From Pseudonocardia endophytica (lineage in GTDB: Bacteria > Actinomycetota > Actinomycetes > Mycobacteriales > Pseudonocardiaceae): a stretch of DNA of 64,000 nt. The position numbers were made by a program, and so were the translations under genes. Of the stretch, positions 16,984-26,258 are shown piece by piece. Where the stretch lies: NCBI RefSeq assembly GCF_004339565.1, contig NZ_SMFZ01000001.1, forward strand, positions 2,294,001-2,358,000, read 5' to 3'. Within the stretch, counting starts at the first letter, position 1. Every line of letters starts with the position of its first letter. The notes under the pieces were generated by a model. It saw only the letters and a program-made list of their open reading frames with translations. It was not told where the DNA came from and did not search any database.

Positions 16984-17601
16984 TCACCCGCGCACGGCGG
17001 CCACCCAGTCCTGCACGGTGGGGATGCTGCTGTCGGCCGGAACCTCGCCGTCGGTCAGCACGAGGCCGGTCTTCGGTGCGGGTACGTCGAGCGGGACGAG
17101 TTCGGCGCCGGGCAGGCCGGATGCGCCGGCGCCCATGGCATGGGCCATGGCCCGGTGGAAACGGGTCACGTTGCCGATCGTCCTGGCGACGTCGGCCGGC
17201 GTGTCCCCCTCGAGGACGACTCCGTCCACGCCTGCGTCCAGGAACGCCGTCACGTCGTCGAGCACGGTCGACGTCGTCCCGTCGAGGACCGCGATCAGCA
17301 CCGACTCGTCGCGCACGGTGGTACGGAGCCGTCGGGTCGCCTCGAGCGCCGTCTCGCGGCGGATCCCCGCGTCGTCCTCGGCGAGAACGGTCGGCAACGT
17401 GACCGGCACCCCGTCCGGACGGACGGCGTCGATCAGGTCCCCGAGCCCGTTGGCGAGCTGGGTGGGGTCGGTGAGGAACGCGTCCCACGGGCGTTCGGCG
17501 ATCTTCGCGGCCAGGCGGGGGGCGAGCGGGACGGCCAGCGTGTGCCCGCCGCCCCGCCGCCCCGCGATCGCCTGCGCGCGCTGGCGTGCGGGCAGGTTCA
17601 T
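16984..17601 (-). CDS. Short UroD-like protein of carboxylase operon, unknown role
   Basis: This 205-residue protein starts at ATG 17601, 4 nt after the HyuB-like stop. Its beginning (RQRAQAIAG, ERPWDAFLTDPTQLANGLGD, VRPDGVPV) resembles uroporphyrinogen-decarboxylase/methyltransferase proteins, but it is far shorter than their usual 340 residues. The C-terminal part (FLDAGVDGVVLEGDTP) still looks like beta/alpha barrel. I do not recognise a specific family. Position inside the operon suggests a subunit or accessory protein. Acetophenone carboxylase has a loosely bound fifth (epsilon) subunit, and this is a candidate, unproven. Confidence 0.6.
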   Translation of the reverse strand: MNLPARQRAQAIAGRRGGGHTLAVPLAPRLAAKIAERPWDAFLTDPTQLANGLGDLIDAVRPDGVPVTLPTVLAEDDAGIRRETALEATRRLRTTVRDESVLIAVLDGTTSTVLDDVTAFLDAGVDGVVLEGDTPADVARTIGNVTRFHRAMAHAMGAGASGLPGAELVPLDVPAPKTGLVLTDGEVPADSSIPTVQDWVAAVRG

Positions 17602-17605
17602 CCCG

Positions 17606-19660
17606 TCACATCCGCATGAGCGGGTTGACGACCTGGGCGTCCGGCCACGAGCCGTAGAGGCCGAGGATCTCCTCCGGCGGCTTGCGGTCGTTCCACGTCG
17701 CGTGGAAGTCGTCCCAGGTCTTGCCGCGGGCCTTGCGCTGCTCACGAGCCTCGCTGCGGAACGCGGCGGTCGCCTCCTCGTCGACCCGGCCGGTCTGCTC
17801 GTCGAACCTGACCGCGTAGACGTTGGCGGCGGCCCACTCGGAGATCATCCCGTCGGTGAGGTCACGCTCGACCGAGGCGGGCTCGCGGTCGATCGGGTCG
17901 CCGTAACCGGTACCGCCGGTCGAGATCCCGAGCGTGATCACCTGGTCGCCCATCACGGGACGCGCGGTGCGGGCGTAGGTCTCGGACACGATCCGCCCGC
18001 CGTACTTGCCCTCCAGCAGGCTGGCCAGATCGAGCGTGCCCTCGTTGCCGGCACGCAGCAGCTCCGGGATGTCCACGTCCTCCATGGACAAGCCGGGGCA
18101 GGTGCACTGCGAGTACCCACCGAACAGTGGCTGCGGCGTCTGCACGATCGAGTTGTCCGCGATCGACATGAAGATCACGAACGGCGCGTGGTGAGCCACC
18201 CACAGCTGCGCCGTGCCGACGCCCCCGCGGTACTTCCCGGCGCCGCCGGAGTCCTCCCAGTGCTGGGAGAACGGCACGAGCATGGGCAGCTCGTTCTCCA
18301 TGTTCTCCACGTCCGGCGCTCGCCCGAACGCACACCACGGAAAGCCGTAGGCGTTGATGCCGTCCTGTGTGGAGCGCCCGCCGGAGCCCTCGGTGTTGAT
18401 CGTGTAGGCGAGCATGTCCGCGAACGGCATCCCCCACTGCGACACGCCCGCCAGCACGGAGGCGTTCCCGCCGTTGCCCAGTGACGCCGACACCTGCCGC
18501 CACTCGACCGTCCCGAACCGGGCCCGCCCGACGCAGTTCGCGATCGCGCTCATCGCCCCGGTGGCCGCCATGACCGCGCAGCTGGTGGCCGCGTTCGGCG
18601 CCGGGGAGAGCATCGAGTTCTCCGGGAACAGGAAGTCGATCGGCTGGAACGTGGCCGAGGAGATCGGCAGGTCGTGGAACACGTACTCGTAGATGTAGTT
18701 GGCCATGTGCCCGATCACGGCCTGCGGGTGCGCGTTGTAGGACGACCCGTTCTCCGGGCTGGTACCGGCGAAGTCGACCTGCAGCGTGTCGTCCCGCTTG
18801 GTCATCGTCATGAAGCAGTTGCGCATCAGGCCGTGCTCGGTACCGGCGGCGTCGGAGAACGTCGCGCACCGATAGGTGCCGTCCGGCCAGGAGGACAGCC
18901 GGGTCCGGGCGCCCTGCTCGGCCTCCTGCAGCATCTTGCGGAACAGGCCGGTGACGAAGTCCTTGCCCTCCCGCTCGAACATCTCGAGCAGGCGGACGCG
19001 GACGCGGTCGGCGGTGGTGCAGCGGGCCCGCAGGTCGACCGTCACCGAGGTCTCGGACCGCAGCCCGAACGCGGCGAACATCTCGATCACGTCGTCGCGC
19101 AGGACGTGGTTGTGCCCGATCTTCATCGGCGGCAGGTTCATGCCCTCGTCGAAACGGGACTTCGCCGACACCGGCATGCCGCCGGGCTCGCACGCCCCGG
19201 TCTCCGTGGTGTGCGACAGCGCCGCGGTCCAGGCGACGAGCTCGCCGCGGAAGAAGACCGGCATCATCGCCACCTGGTCGGGGTTGTGGATCCCGCCGTA
19301 GAGCGCGTCGTTGGTGTACCAGATGTCGCCGTCGGCGATGCCAGGGTTCTCGGCGAACCGCTTCAGGATGAACTTGATGACGATCGGCGGGATCACCGCG
19401 TGCAGGTAGGTGCCCGCCGAGGCGTTCACCAGGTCGCCCTGGGCGTTGAAGATCGCGACGATCGAGTCGCCCGCGACGCCCATCTGCGACCGGGACGAGC
19501 GCATGAACACCTCGTAGCCCTCGTCGAGGATGTCCGCGGTGCGCTGCACGCCGATCTCGTACCGACCGGTACCGACCTCGTCCAAACAGGACAGCTCGTA
19601 GTCGGTGGGCTCGCTGACCTTCAGCGCCGCGAGCTTCTCCTCCAGCGTCGGGTAGCTCAT
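17606..19660 (-). CDS. HyuB-like carboxylase subunit (acetophenone carboxylase beta-type)
   Basis: This 684-residue protein starts at ATG 19660, overlapping the HyuA-like stop by ATGA. It is a full-length hydantoinase B/oxoprolinase domain, with WYTNDALYGGIHNPDQVAMM, the GACEPGGMPVSAKSRF block and PFSQHWEDSGGAGKYRGGVG. In acetone and acetophenone carboxylases this subunit carries the site where the ketone enol(phosphate) is carboxylated. It is encoded between the HyuA-like subunit and a short UroD-like protein. The partner set of two HyuA-like and one small zinc protein points to the aryl-ketone branch instead of hydantoinase or oxoprolinase. Confidence 0.88.
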   Translation of the reverse strand: MSYPTLEEKLAALKVSEPTDYELSCLDEVGTGRYEIGVQRTADILDEGYEVFMRSSRSQMGVAGDSIVAIFNAQGDLVNASAGTYLHAVIPPIVIKFILKRFAENPGIADGDIWYTNDALYGGIHNPDQVAMMPVFFRGELVAWTAALSHTTETGACEPGGMPVSAKSRFDEGMNLPPMKIGHNHVLRDDVIEMFAAFGLRSETSVTVDLRARCTTADRVRVRLLEMFEREGKDFVTGLFRKMLQEAEQGARTRLSSWPDGTYRCATFSDAAGTEHGLMRNCFMTMTKRDDTLQVDFAGTSPENGSSYNAHPQAVIGHMANYIYEYVFHDLPISSATFQPIDFLFPENSMLSPAPNAATSCAVMAATGAMSAIANCVGRARFGTVEWRQVSASLGNGGNASVLAGVSQWGMPFADMLAYTINTEGSGGRSTQDGINAYGFPWCAFGRAPDVENMENELPMLVPFSQHWEDSGGAGKYRGGVGTAQLWVAHHAPFVIFMSIADNSIVQTPQPLFGGYSQCTCPGLSMEDVDIPELLRAGNEGTLDLASLLEGKYGGRIVSETYARTARPVMGDQVITLGISTGGTGYGDPIDREPASVERDLTDGMISEWAAANVYAVRFDEQTGRVDEEATAAFRSEAREQRKARGKTWDDFHATWNDRKPPEEILGLYGSWPDAQVVNPLMRM

Positions 19661-21831
19661 GCCGAGGCTCCTTCCAGGGCCGCCGCGGGAACGTTGTCGC
19701 CTGCGTGTTCGCTGTCCTGCAGCAGACCCAGCCCGTGCTCGTCGATCGTGAGGCTCTTGCCTGGCGGAACGACGATCGTGGTGAACTCGGCCTCGACCAG
19801 TGCCGGGCCGTCGACGCGGTTGCCGGGCGTCAGCTGCCCGAACGCGTAGACGGGCGAGTCCGCACGCTTGCCGGTCTCCGCCCAGTAGGCCTCCCGGCTG
19901 CCGACCCGCGCCGCCGACGGGTCGGCCGACCCGAGCTCGTGCACCGGCAGTTCCAGCTTCTCGGTCGGGACGGTGGCCTTCACGACGATGCCCTCGATGT
20001 AGGCGCCACCCGGCTTGTTGACCACGTGCGGGCTGAACGCCTCGGAGTACTCCTTCTCGAAGGCGTCGTAGACGGCCTGGGCATCCTCCACGGATCCGAT
20101 CTCGAGGAGCGGCGACGACACGCGCTTCACCTGCACCTGCCCGCCGTAGAGCATGTCCAGCTCCACGGTCCAGACCGCGGTGTCCGGGTCGAGACCCTCG
20201 GAGAGGAGGTCGGCCCTCCCCTGGGCCACCATCTCGCGGACGGGGGCGTTGTAGGCCTCGTAGTCGTCGATGAGCTGCTGGGTCATGCCGTTGAGGAACA
20301 GGATCCGCCTGGACTGCTCGTAGACGTGCATGATGTCCATGACCGAGCTGCCCAGCGCGGAGAACACCGGCGCCTGCGGGAAGATCACCGAGGTCGGGAC
20401 GTCGGCGCCGTAGCCGGCGACGTGCGTCGGGCCACCGCCGCCGAAGGCGAACAGGACGAAGTCCTCGGGGTGGTAGCCGCGCAGGTGCACCTCGCGCTTG
20501 ATCGCCGAGGCCATGTTCTGCTCGATGATCCGCCGGATCAGCGCGGCCGCCTCGTCGACGCTCACCCCGAGCGGCTTCGCGATCTTCGTCTCGATCGCCT
20601 GCACGGCCTTGTCGCGGTTCAGCGGCATCCGGCCGTTGAAGTAGCCGTCCGGCGAGATGTAGCCGAGCACGACGTCCGCGTCGGTCGTCGTCGGCTCGGT
20701 CCCACCCAGGTCGTAGCAGACCGGGCCCGGGTACGAGCCCGCACTGCGCGGCCCGACCTCGAGCCGCCCGCCGAGCAGGTCGTTGATCCACGCGATCGAC
20801 CCGCCGCCCGCACCCATCGTGGTCGCCTGCAGCATCGAGATCCCGACCATCCAGCGGTCGATGATCGGCCGGAACTCGTAGGACCGCACGCTCGCGTCGA
20901 CGACCATGCCGAGGTCGAAGCTCGTGCCACCGACGTCGGAGGCGATCACGTTCTTGAACCCGAGCGACTGTCCGATGTGGAAGCTACCCATCAGGCCGGC
21001 GATCGGGCCGCCGTTGTAGGTGCGCGAGGCGGTGGTCTTGAAGATCTCCGCGGAGCCGCCGGAGTTGTGGGTGAGCAGGAAGCTGCCCCGGTAGCCGTGC
21101 TCGCGCAGCTGGTCCCAGGTCGCCTCCATCTCGGCCTTGATCGAGGACTGGAGGTAGGCGTCCAGGACGGCGGTCATGGTCCGCTCGTACTCGCCGACCT
21201 TGCCGACGACCTCGTGGGACAGCACGACCGGCAGGTAACCGACGTGGTAGCCCTTGTACTCCTCGCGGATGATCTCCCGGATCCGCTTCTCGTGGGCCGG
21301 GTTGACGAAGCTCCACAGCAGCGACACCGCGATCGCCCGGGCGCCGCCGTCGACGAGCTTGCGCAGCTTGCGCCGCACGTCCTCCTCGTCCAGCGGGCGC
21401 AGGACCGTGCCGAACGAGTCCACCCGCTCGCGCACCCCGGCGATCATGTCGCGGGTGATCAGCGGCGCAGGCTTGTTCTGCACGGCGACGTTGCGTCGTT
21501 CCGAGATCCGTGTGCCGTCGGTCCACTGCGCGCCGCGGCCGATCAGGATCGCGTCCTCGTGGCCCTCGGTGGTCAGCAGGCCGAGGCGCGGGCCCTTGCG
21601 CTCGATCAGCCGGTTCATCGCGACGGTCGTCGAGTACCGCACGAGCTCGATCTCCGGCAGCAGCTCGTCGACCGAGCGGCCCATCTGCTCGGCACCGTCG
21701 GTGAGCACGTCGAGGAACCCGACCGACAGGTCGTACGGGGTGGTCGGCGCCTTCGCCGTGATCCGCTGGTCGTCCCAGGTCAGGACCAGGTCCGTGAACG
21801 TGCCGCCCACATCGATGTCGATGGCCTTCAC
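19657..21831 (-). CDS. HyuA-like carboxylase subunit (acetophenone carboxylase alpha-type)
   Basis: This 724-residue protein starts at GTG 21831, overlapping the stop of the small zinc subunit (GTGA). It has the ASKHA-fold phosphate motifs of the hydantoinase A/acetone carboxylase family: DIDVGGTFTDLVL at the start and VIASDVGGTSFDLGMV near residue 310. It also has TTMGAGGGSIAWIND and FAFGGGGPTHVAGY. In this class ATP is used to activate the ketone and bicarbonate. It is the longer of two HyuA-like subunits in the operon and follows the gamma gene directly. Confidence 0.88.
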   Translation of the reverse strand: MKAIDIDVGGTFTDLVLTWDDQRITAKAPTTPYDLSVGFLDVLTDGAEQMGRSVDELLPEIELVRYSTTVAMNRLIERKGPRLGLLTTEGHEDAILIGRGAQWTDGTRISERRNVAVQNKPAPLITRDMIAGVRERVDSFGTVLRPLDEEDVRRKLRKLVDGGARAIAVSLLWSFVNPAHEKRIREIIREEYKGYHVGYLPVVLSHEVVGKVGEYERTMTAVLDAYLQSSIKAEMEATWDQLREHGYRGSFLLTHNSGGSAEIFKTTASRTYNGGPIAGLMGSFHIGQSLGFKNVIASDVGGTSFDLGMVVDASVRSYEFRPIIDRWMVGISMLQATTMGAGGGSIAWINDLLGGRLEVGPRSAGSYPGPVCYDLGGTEPTTTDADVVLGYISPDGYFNGRMPLNRDKAVQAIETKIAKPLGVSVDEAAALIRRIIEQNMASAIKREVHLRGYHPEDFVLFAFGGGGPTHVAGYGADVPTSVIFPQAPVFSALGSSVMDIMHVYEQSRRILFLNGMTQQLIDDYEAYNAPVREMVAQGRADLLSEGLDPDTAVWTVELDMLYGGQVQVKRVSSPLLEIGSVEDAQAVYDAFEKEYSEAFSPHVVNKPGGAYIEGIVVKATVPTEKLELPVHELGSADPSAARVGSREAYWAETGKRADSPVYAFGQLTPGNRVDGPALVEAEFTTIVVPPGKSLTIDEHGLGLLQDSEHAGDNVPAAALEGASA

Positions 21832-22208
21832 GCCGTCACCTCCAGCTTTCCGTGCTCGTCGATGCGCAGTGCCCCGTCGCCGAGCTTGCGCTTGAGGCTG
21901 TCGAGGTCGATCTCCGTGTCGTGGGTGATCGGGTGTCCCGGCGGGAGGTACTCGGTCTCGGTCTGCTGACCGCAGCCCGGGCAGTAGAACTCGATGATCC
22001 GGATCCACTCCGGATTCGGGGAGAACGTGAACTCGCCCTCCATCAGCGGCGGGTGCACCTCGCCCGGGTCGCGCTCGTGGATGAGCAGACCCTTCTTGTA
22101 GTTGTCCCGCGCGTCGCCGATGTCGTGGCCGCAGGTGTGGCAGAGCCAGCGCTCCGCGCCGACGTCCAGGTCCAGGTACTCGGCGATGTGGAGCTTCGTG
22201 GTGCTCAT
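21828..22208 (-). CDS. Zinc-binding gamma subunit of ketone carboxylase
   Basis: This 126-residue protein has two CxxC pairs, CHTCGHD near residue 23 and CPGCGQ near residue 75, and the block YLPPGHPITHDTEIDLDSLK. This matches the small zinc subunit of acetophenone-type carboxylases. The subunit is structural and bridges the larger subunits in the known core complex. ATG 22208 is 4 nt after the second HyuA-like gene, and its stop overlaps the next start. The residue pattern is the best single clue that the operon encodes a ketone carboxylase and not a hydantoinase. Confidence 0.85.
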   Translation of the reverse strand: MSTTKLHIAEYLDLDVGAERWLCHTCGHDIGDARDNYKKGLLIHERDPGEVHPPLMEGEFTFSPNPEWIRIIEFYCPGCGQQTETEYLPPGHPITHDTEIDLDSLKRKLGDGALRIDEHGKLEVTA

Positions 22209-22212
22209 CGGG

Positions 22213-24138
22213 CTATCCCTTCCTCGCCACGGCGTCTCCGCGGGCGTCGACGTCGAGCTGCCAGCCGGGGCCGGCCAGCCAGGTGAAACTGCCGCCGTCG
22301 ATCAGGGCCGGCCCGGTCACCGACGACCCGGCCGCGCCGCTCCAGGTGTGGGTGGGGATCCCGCCCCGCTCGCCCACAGAACCCGACCCGCCCGTGGCGA
22401 CACTCGCCTGCTGGAGGCTGGGCAGCGTGTAGCTGGCGGTCAGGCGGACCAGGCTCGGGGTACCGGACGCCAGCGCCCCGTCGACCGACCCCTCCGAGGT
22501 GGACCGGCCGCCGTCGGAGTAGCGGACCTCGTAGTGCAGCTCGGCCCTGTCCGCGTCGAAGCCCTCGCCGGCGAGATCCCGGCGGGCCTCCTCGGCCAGC
22601 GTGCGACCGGCGTCGCGTGCGGCGTCGTCGGAGTTCACCGCGGACTCGTAGACATGGACCACGTCCGAGATCGCCGAACCGTAGGCCGACAGCACATGCC
22701 CGAACCCGAACAGCCGAGCCGAGCGGGCCCCGAGCCGGTCGGCCACTCCGGTGGCGAACAGCGGCCCGTTGCCGCCGAACGCATAGATCGCAGTGTCGGC
22801 GAGGTCGCCCGGAGCCTGCGAGGCGGCGCCATCGAGCTGAGTCCATCCCATCTCGGCCGCCGTCTCGCGGGCGAGCTCGGCCACCATGTCGTAGGCCGTG
22901 TCGACGATCCGGCGGGCCGCGTCCTCGGCCGGGATCCCGAGCGGAGTGCCGACGGCGCGCTCGATCGCGTCCTCGGCCGCGTCGACGTCGAGCGTGCGGC
23001 GTCCGTCCAGGAACGCGTCCGGCGCGAGGTAGCCGAGCAGCACGAAGGCGTCGGTCACGGTGGCGTTGCGCCCGCCGAGGCCGTAGCAGGCCGGGCCCGG
23101 CGCGGCACCCATCGAGTCCGGGCCGAGTGTGACCGTCCCGTCCGCGGCACGGGCCACGGACCCGCCGCCCAGCGCGATCGAGCGCAGCAGTGGCAGGTTC
23201 GTCCGCACCGGAATGCCGAACAGGTTGCCCTCGTCCCGGTCGACGACCCGCCCGTCCTCGACGGCGGAGACCTTCGCGGTGGTGCCGCCGACGTCCAGGG
23301 CCAGCACCTTGGCGTCGCCACCTGCGGTGGCCTGCGCCGCGGAGGCGTGCGTCCCGAACAGCGGGCCGGACTCGATCGTGTCGAACGCGGTGGTCTTGCC
23401 GATCCGCGCGACACCGCCGTTGATGTGGCCGACCAGCACGTTGCCGCGCCAGGAGTGCTCCTGCTTCAGCACCTCCTCGGCCTTGTACAGCGTCGTTGCC
23501 AGCGACGGGTGCACGTAGGCGTTGATCAGCGAGACGAACGTGCGGGTCGAGTCGTCGGGACGCAGCAGGATCTCCGAGGCGGGCAGCGCCGGGATCGAGC
23601 CCAGGAAGTGGTCCGGGTACTGGGCGTCGATCATCGCGACGACCTTGCGCTCGCGCGAGTTGTCCTCGAACGCGCCCTTCAGCGAGATGTTGATGCGCCG
23701 GATGCCGTTGTCGAACAGGCCCTTGACCGCCGTGCGGACCTCGTCGTCGGACGCGTCGTCGGAGATGCCGGTGATGTTCTCCGGGGCGATCAGCGGCCCG
23801 AGAACCGTCGACGCCTCGTCGGCGCTCGTGTAGAGGTCGCCCTCGTGACCCGCGCTGACCAGCAGGCCCAACTTGGGCCCGGTCTTCTGCGCCAGGACGT
23901 TCGACGTGATGGTCGACGACCAGCGGATCAGCGCGACGTCGTCGAGCAGGTCCCGCAGGCCGGCGGCGCCGACGTGCGCACGGGCGGCCTCGAGGACCTC
24001 CAGGAAGGAGATCGTCACGTCGTGCGGGGTGGTCTCGACCTTGACCGAGAACACGCCGCTGAATCCGATCCGTGGCGCGTCACCACTGACCAGACCGTCG
24101 GTCATGGTCCCGCCGGTATCGATGTCGATGTTCAGCAC
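22213..24138 (-). CDS. Second HyuA-like carboxylase subunit (alpha-prime-type)
   Basis: This 641-residue protein starts at GTG 24138. It carries the same ASKHA layout as the 19657-21831 protein but is shorter and divergent: DIDTGGTMTDGLV at the start, VLALDVGGTTAKVSAV near residue 280 and YAFGGNGPLFATGVADRLG later. A second HyuA-like chain distinguishes acetophenone carboxylase (alpha, alpha-prime, beta, gamma) from acetone carboxylase, which has one. It may be structural or may activate bicarbonate. It starts 69 bp after the CoA-ligase gene. Confidence 0.85.
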   Translation of the reverse strand: MLNIDIDTGGTMTDGLVSGDAPRIGFSGVFSVKVETTPHDVTISFLEVLEAARAHVGAAGLRDLLDDVALIRWSSTITSNVLAQKTGPKLGLLVSAGHEGDLYTSADEASTVLGPLIAPENITGISDDASDDEVRTAVKGLFDNGIRRINISLKGAFEDNSRERKVVAMIDAQYPDHFLGSIPALPASEILLRPDDSTRTFVSLINAYVHPSLATTLYKAEEVLKQEHSWRGNVLVGHINGGVARIGKTTAFDTIESGPLFGTHASAAQATAGGDAKVLALDVGGTTAKVSAVEDGRVVDRDEGNLFGIPVRTNLPLLRSIALGGGSVARAADGTVTLGPDSMGAAPGPACYGLGGRNATVTDAFVLLGYLAPDAFLDGRRTLDVDAAEDAIERAVGTPLGIPAEDAARRIVDTAYDMVAELARETAAEMGWTQLDGAASQAPGDLADTAIYAFGGNGPLFATGVADRLGARSARLFGFGHVLSAYGSAISDVVHVYESAVNSDDAARDAGRTLAEEARRDLAGEGFDADRAELHYEVRYSDGGRSTSEGSVDGALASGTPSLVRLTASYTLPSLQQASVATGGSGSVGERGGIPTHTWSGAAGSSVTGPALIDGGSFTWLAGPGWQLDVDARGDAVARKG

Positions 24139-24207
24139 GGCGTCACCTGCTCATCTCCCTTGATGGTTGCTCTCCGGCGCGGGTTCGGGTGCAGGACCTG
24201 GACGGGT

Positions 24208-25542
24208 CTAGCGGCGCCGACGGACGAGCTGGGCCTTCATCTCCCAGCGGGGCAGGGCGTTCGGAGGCACGAGCTCCACTGCCGCCTTGACGATCAACTT
24301 CTCGCGAAGCGCGCGCTCGACGTCGTCGCGCAGCCCGTCGAGGTCCTCCTCGTCGGGCCCGTACTCGACCTGCACCCGCATCGGCGGCCGGATGACCGGG
24401 CCGGCGTCGGGCACGACGATCTGCATCGCTCCGGTGGTGCGCGGCTCCATCGAGGCGACGACGTCCTTCACCGCGCTCGGCCACACGTTCACGCCGGCCA
24501 CGAACAGGAGGTCGTCGGTCCTTCCCGCGCACAGCAGTCGCGGGCTCGTGCGCCCGCATCCGCAGGGGCTGCTGTCCACCAGGACCCGGTCGCGAACCCG
24601 GAACCGGACCAGCGGCACGCACTCACGCCGCAGATGGGTCACCAGCAGCTCGCCCTCGACCCCGTCCGACCATTCGATGATGCGGTCGGAGTCCGGATCG
24701 ACCAGCTCGACGAGCAACTGGTCCTCGGCGCACAGGTGCAGGCCGTCCTGCTCCGGGCAGCTGGCCAGATAGATCGGGAACACGTCGGCGTTGCCCATAC
24801 CGTCGGACACCGTCGCGCCGTAGTCGGCTTCCAGCCGTGTCCGGACGGCAGGGATCGAGCCACCCGGCTCCGCGCCGACGAGCAACTTGGTCAGGCCGAG
24901 CTCGCGCGGTTCCATGTCGAGCCGGTTGCGGCAGTACTCGGCCAGGTAGGTGGCGTAGGACGGAGTACACATCAACGTCGTCGCGCCCAGGTCGCGGATG
25001 CTCTGCACGACCCGGTCCGTGGCCGACGTACCGATCGGCACGAACGTCGCGCCGATCCGCTCCGTGGCGTCCTTGAGCGGAAGGCCACCGACGAAGAACC
25101 CGAGCCCGAACGCGTGGATGACGACGTCGTCCGGGCGCATGCCCTCGCAGTAGAGGACGCGGGCGACGACCTCGGTCCAGTCCTCGAGGTCACGTGCCGT
25201 GATACCGACGTAGCTGGGCCGGCCCGTCGTCCCGCTGGACGCGTGGATCCGGACGACCTCGGTCATGTCGACGGCCGCGTGAGCTCCCAGCGGCGGGGCC
25301 TCCAGCTGGCTGGTACGCAGCTGCTCCTTCGTCGTGAACGGCGCCGCGAACGTCTCCAGGGAGGTGACCGCACTCGGGTCGAACCCGGACGCCGCCCACA
25401 TCTCGGCGTAGAAGCGGGAGTTCTCCGCCACCCACCGCAACTGCTCCCGGAGACGTTCGAGCTGCAGCGCGCGCAGCGACGCGCGGTCCATCGTCTCGAC
25501 GGCCGGGTTGAAGTAGCGCCCGTCCGGGCGGCCGGCGCTCAC
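24208..25542 (-). CDS. PaaK-type aryl-CoA ligase
   Basis: This 444-residue AMP-forming ligase of the phenylacetate-CoA ligase family starts at GTG 25542, overlapping the GntR stop (GTGA). Signatures are FYAEMWAASGFDPSAV at the N-terminus, the P-loop IHASSGTTGRPSYVGIT, MGNADVFPIYLASCPEQDGL and the C-terminal DDLLFVAGVNVWPSAVKD. Family members activate phenylacetate, benzoate analogues or related aryl acids. As first enzyme gene of the carboxylase operon it is the best candidate for activating the beta-keto acid product (a benzoylacetate-CoA-ligase role). The spatially distant paa genes make a phenylacetate role possible too. Confidence 0.85.
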   Translation of the reverse strand: MSAGRPDGRYFNPAVETMDRASLRALQLERLREQLRWVAENSRFYAEMWAASGFDPSAVTSLETFAAPFTTKEQLRTSQLEAPPLGAHAAVDMTEVVRIHASSGTTGRPSYVGITARDLEDWTEVVARVLYCEGMRPDDVVIHAFGLGFFVGGLPLKDATERIGATFVPIGTSATDRVVQSIRDLGATTLMCTPSYATYLAEYCRNRLDMEPRELGLTKLLVGAEPGGSIPAVRTRLEADYGATVSDGMGNADVFPIYLASCPEQDGLHLCAEDQLLVELVDPDSDRIIEWSDGVEGELLVTHLRRECVPLVRFRVRDRVLVDSSPCGCGRTSPRLLCAGRTDDLLFVAGVNVWPSAVKDVVASMEPRTTGAMQIVVPDAGPVIRPPMRVQVEYGPDEEDLDGLRDDVERALREKLIVKAAVELVPPNALPRWEMKAQLVRRRR

Positions 25543-26258
25543 CGGGCCTCCTCGGTCTCGCCGCGGTCGTCCTGGTACTCGAGCAGGTAGCGGCGCACGG
25601 CGCGCTCCGCGGCGCCGACCTCGCCGTCGTCGACCAGTCGCATCAGGTGGGTCAGCCGCTCACGCGACGCCGCGCACCATGCCGGGTCTCCCACACGCTG
25701 GCCGAGGCTCATCGCGATCGGACCCCGCAGGCTGTCGTAGACGGCGACGAACACCGGGTTCTCCGAGGACTCGACGAGCGCCAGGTGGTACTGGACCAGC
25801 GCGTCCACCACCCGCGCGGGCCTGGTCCCCGCGGTTCCGAGTTTGCGCAGCGCCCGTCCGAGGTCCATCGAGTCGTGCGCGGCCGCTGCGAGCCGCGCGG
25901 CCATCGGCTCGATCGCCAGCCGCACGTCCATCACATGCCGCGGCTCGACATCCAACGTGGACAGCGGCGCGGCCTTGATCGAGACGAACTCCTCGGCCTC
26001 TGGTGCGGCGACGAACCGACCCCCGCCGTACCCGCGACGAACCTCGAGATACCCCGACACCTCCAGCGCCTTGAGCGCCTCACGCAGCATCGGCCGCGAC
26101 ACCCCGAGCTGGGTCGCCAGCTCCGGCTCCGACGGCAGCCGGTAGCCGGTCGGCAGGTCGCCCCGGACGATCGCGCCGCGCAGCGTCGAGACGATCTTCT
26201 CGAAACCACGCCCGACGCCGATCGACTCGAAGGTGTAGCCGAACTCATCCGTCGTCAC
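25539..26258 (-). CDS. GntR-family (FadR/FCD) regulator
   Basis: This 239-residue protein starts at GTG 26258 after GGAGGG. It has a winged helix (LPSEPELATQLGVSRPMLRE, EALKALEVSGYLEVRRGYGG) and a C-terminal FCD ligand domain (EPRHVMDVRLAIEPMAARLA). It is the first gene of the carboxylase operon and lies divergent from the SDR gene, so it probably represses both units and is released by a pathway acid or CoA ester. A matching palindrome lies 175 bp upstream. Confidence 0.88.
   Translation of the reverse strand: MTTDEFGYTFESIGVGRGFEKIVSTLRGAIVRGDLPTGYRLPSEPELATQLGVSRPMLREALKALEVSGYLEVRRGYGGGRFVAAPEAEEFVSIKAAPLSTLDVEPRHVMDVRLAIEPMAARLAAAAHDSMDLGRALRKLGTAGTRPARVVDALVQYHLALVESSENPVFVAVYDSLRGPIAMSLGQRVGDPAWCAASRERLTHLMRLVDDGEVGAAERAVRRYLLEYQDDRGETEEAR

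Noticed and set aside
17606..24138. 5-oxoprolinase or hydantoinase function for the HyuA/HyuB genes
   Set aside because: Two distinct HyuA-like chains plus a small CxxC zinc protein and CoA ligases fit a ketone carboxylase better. The alternative is kept only as a test in the findings.
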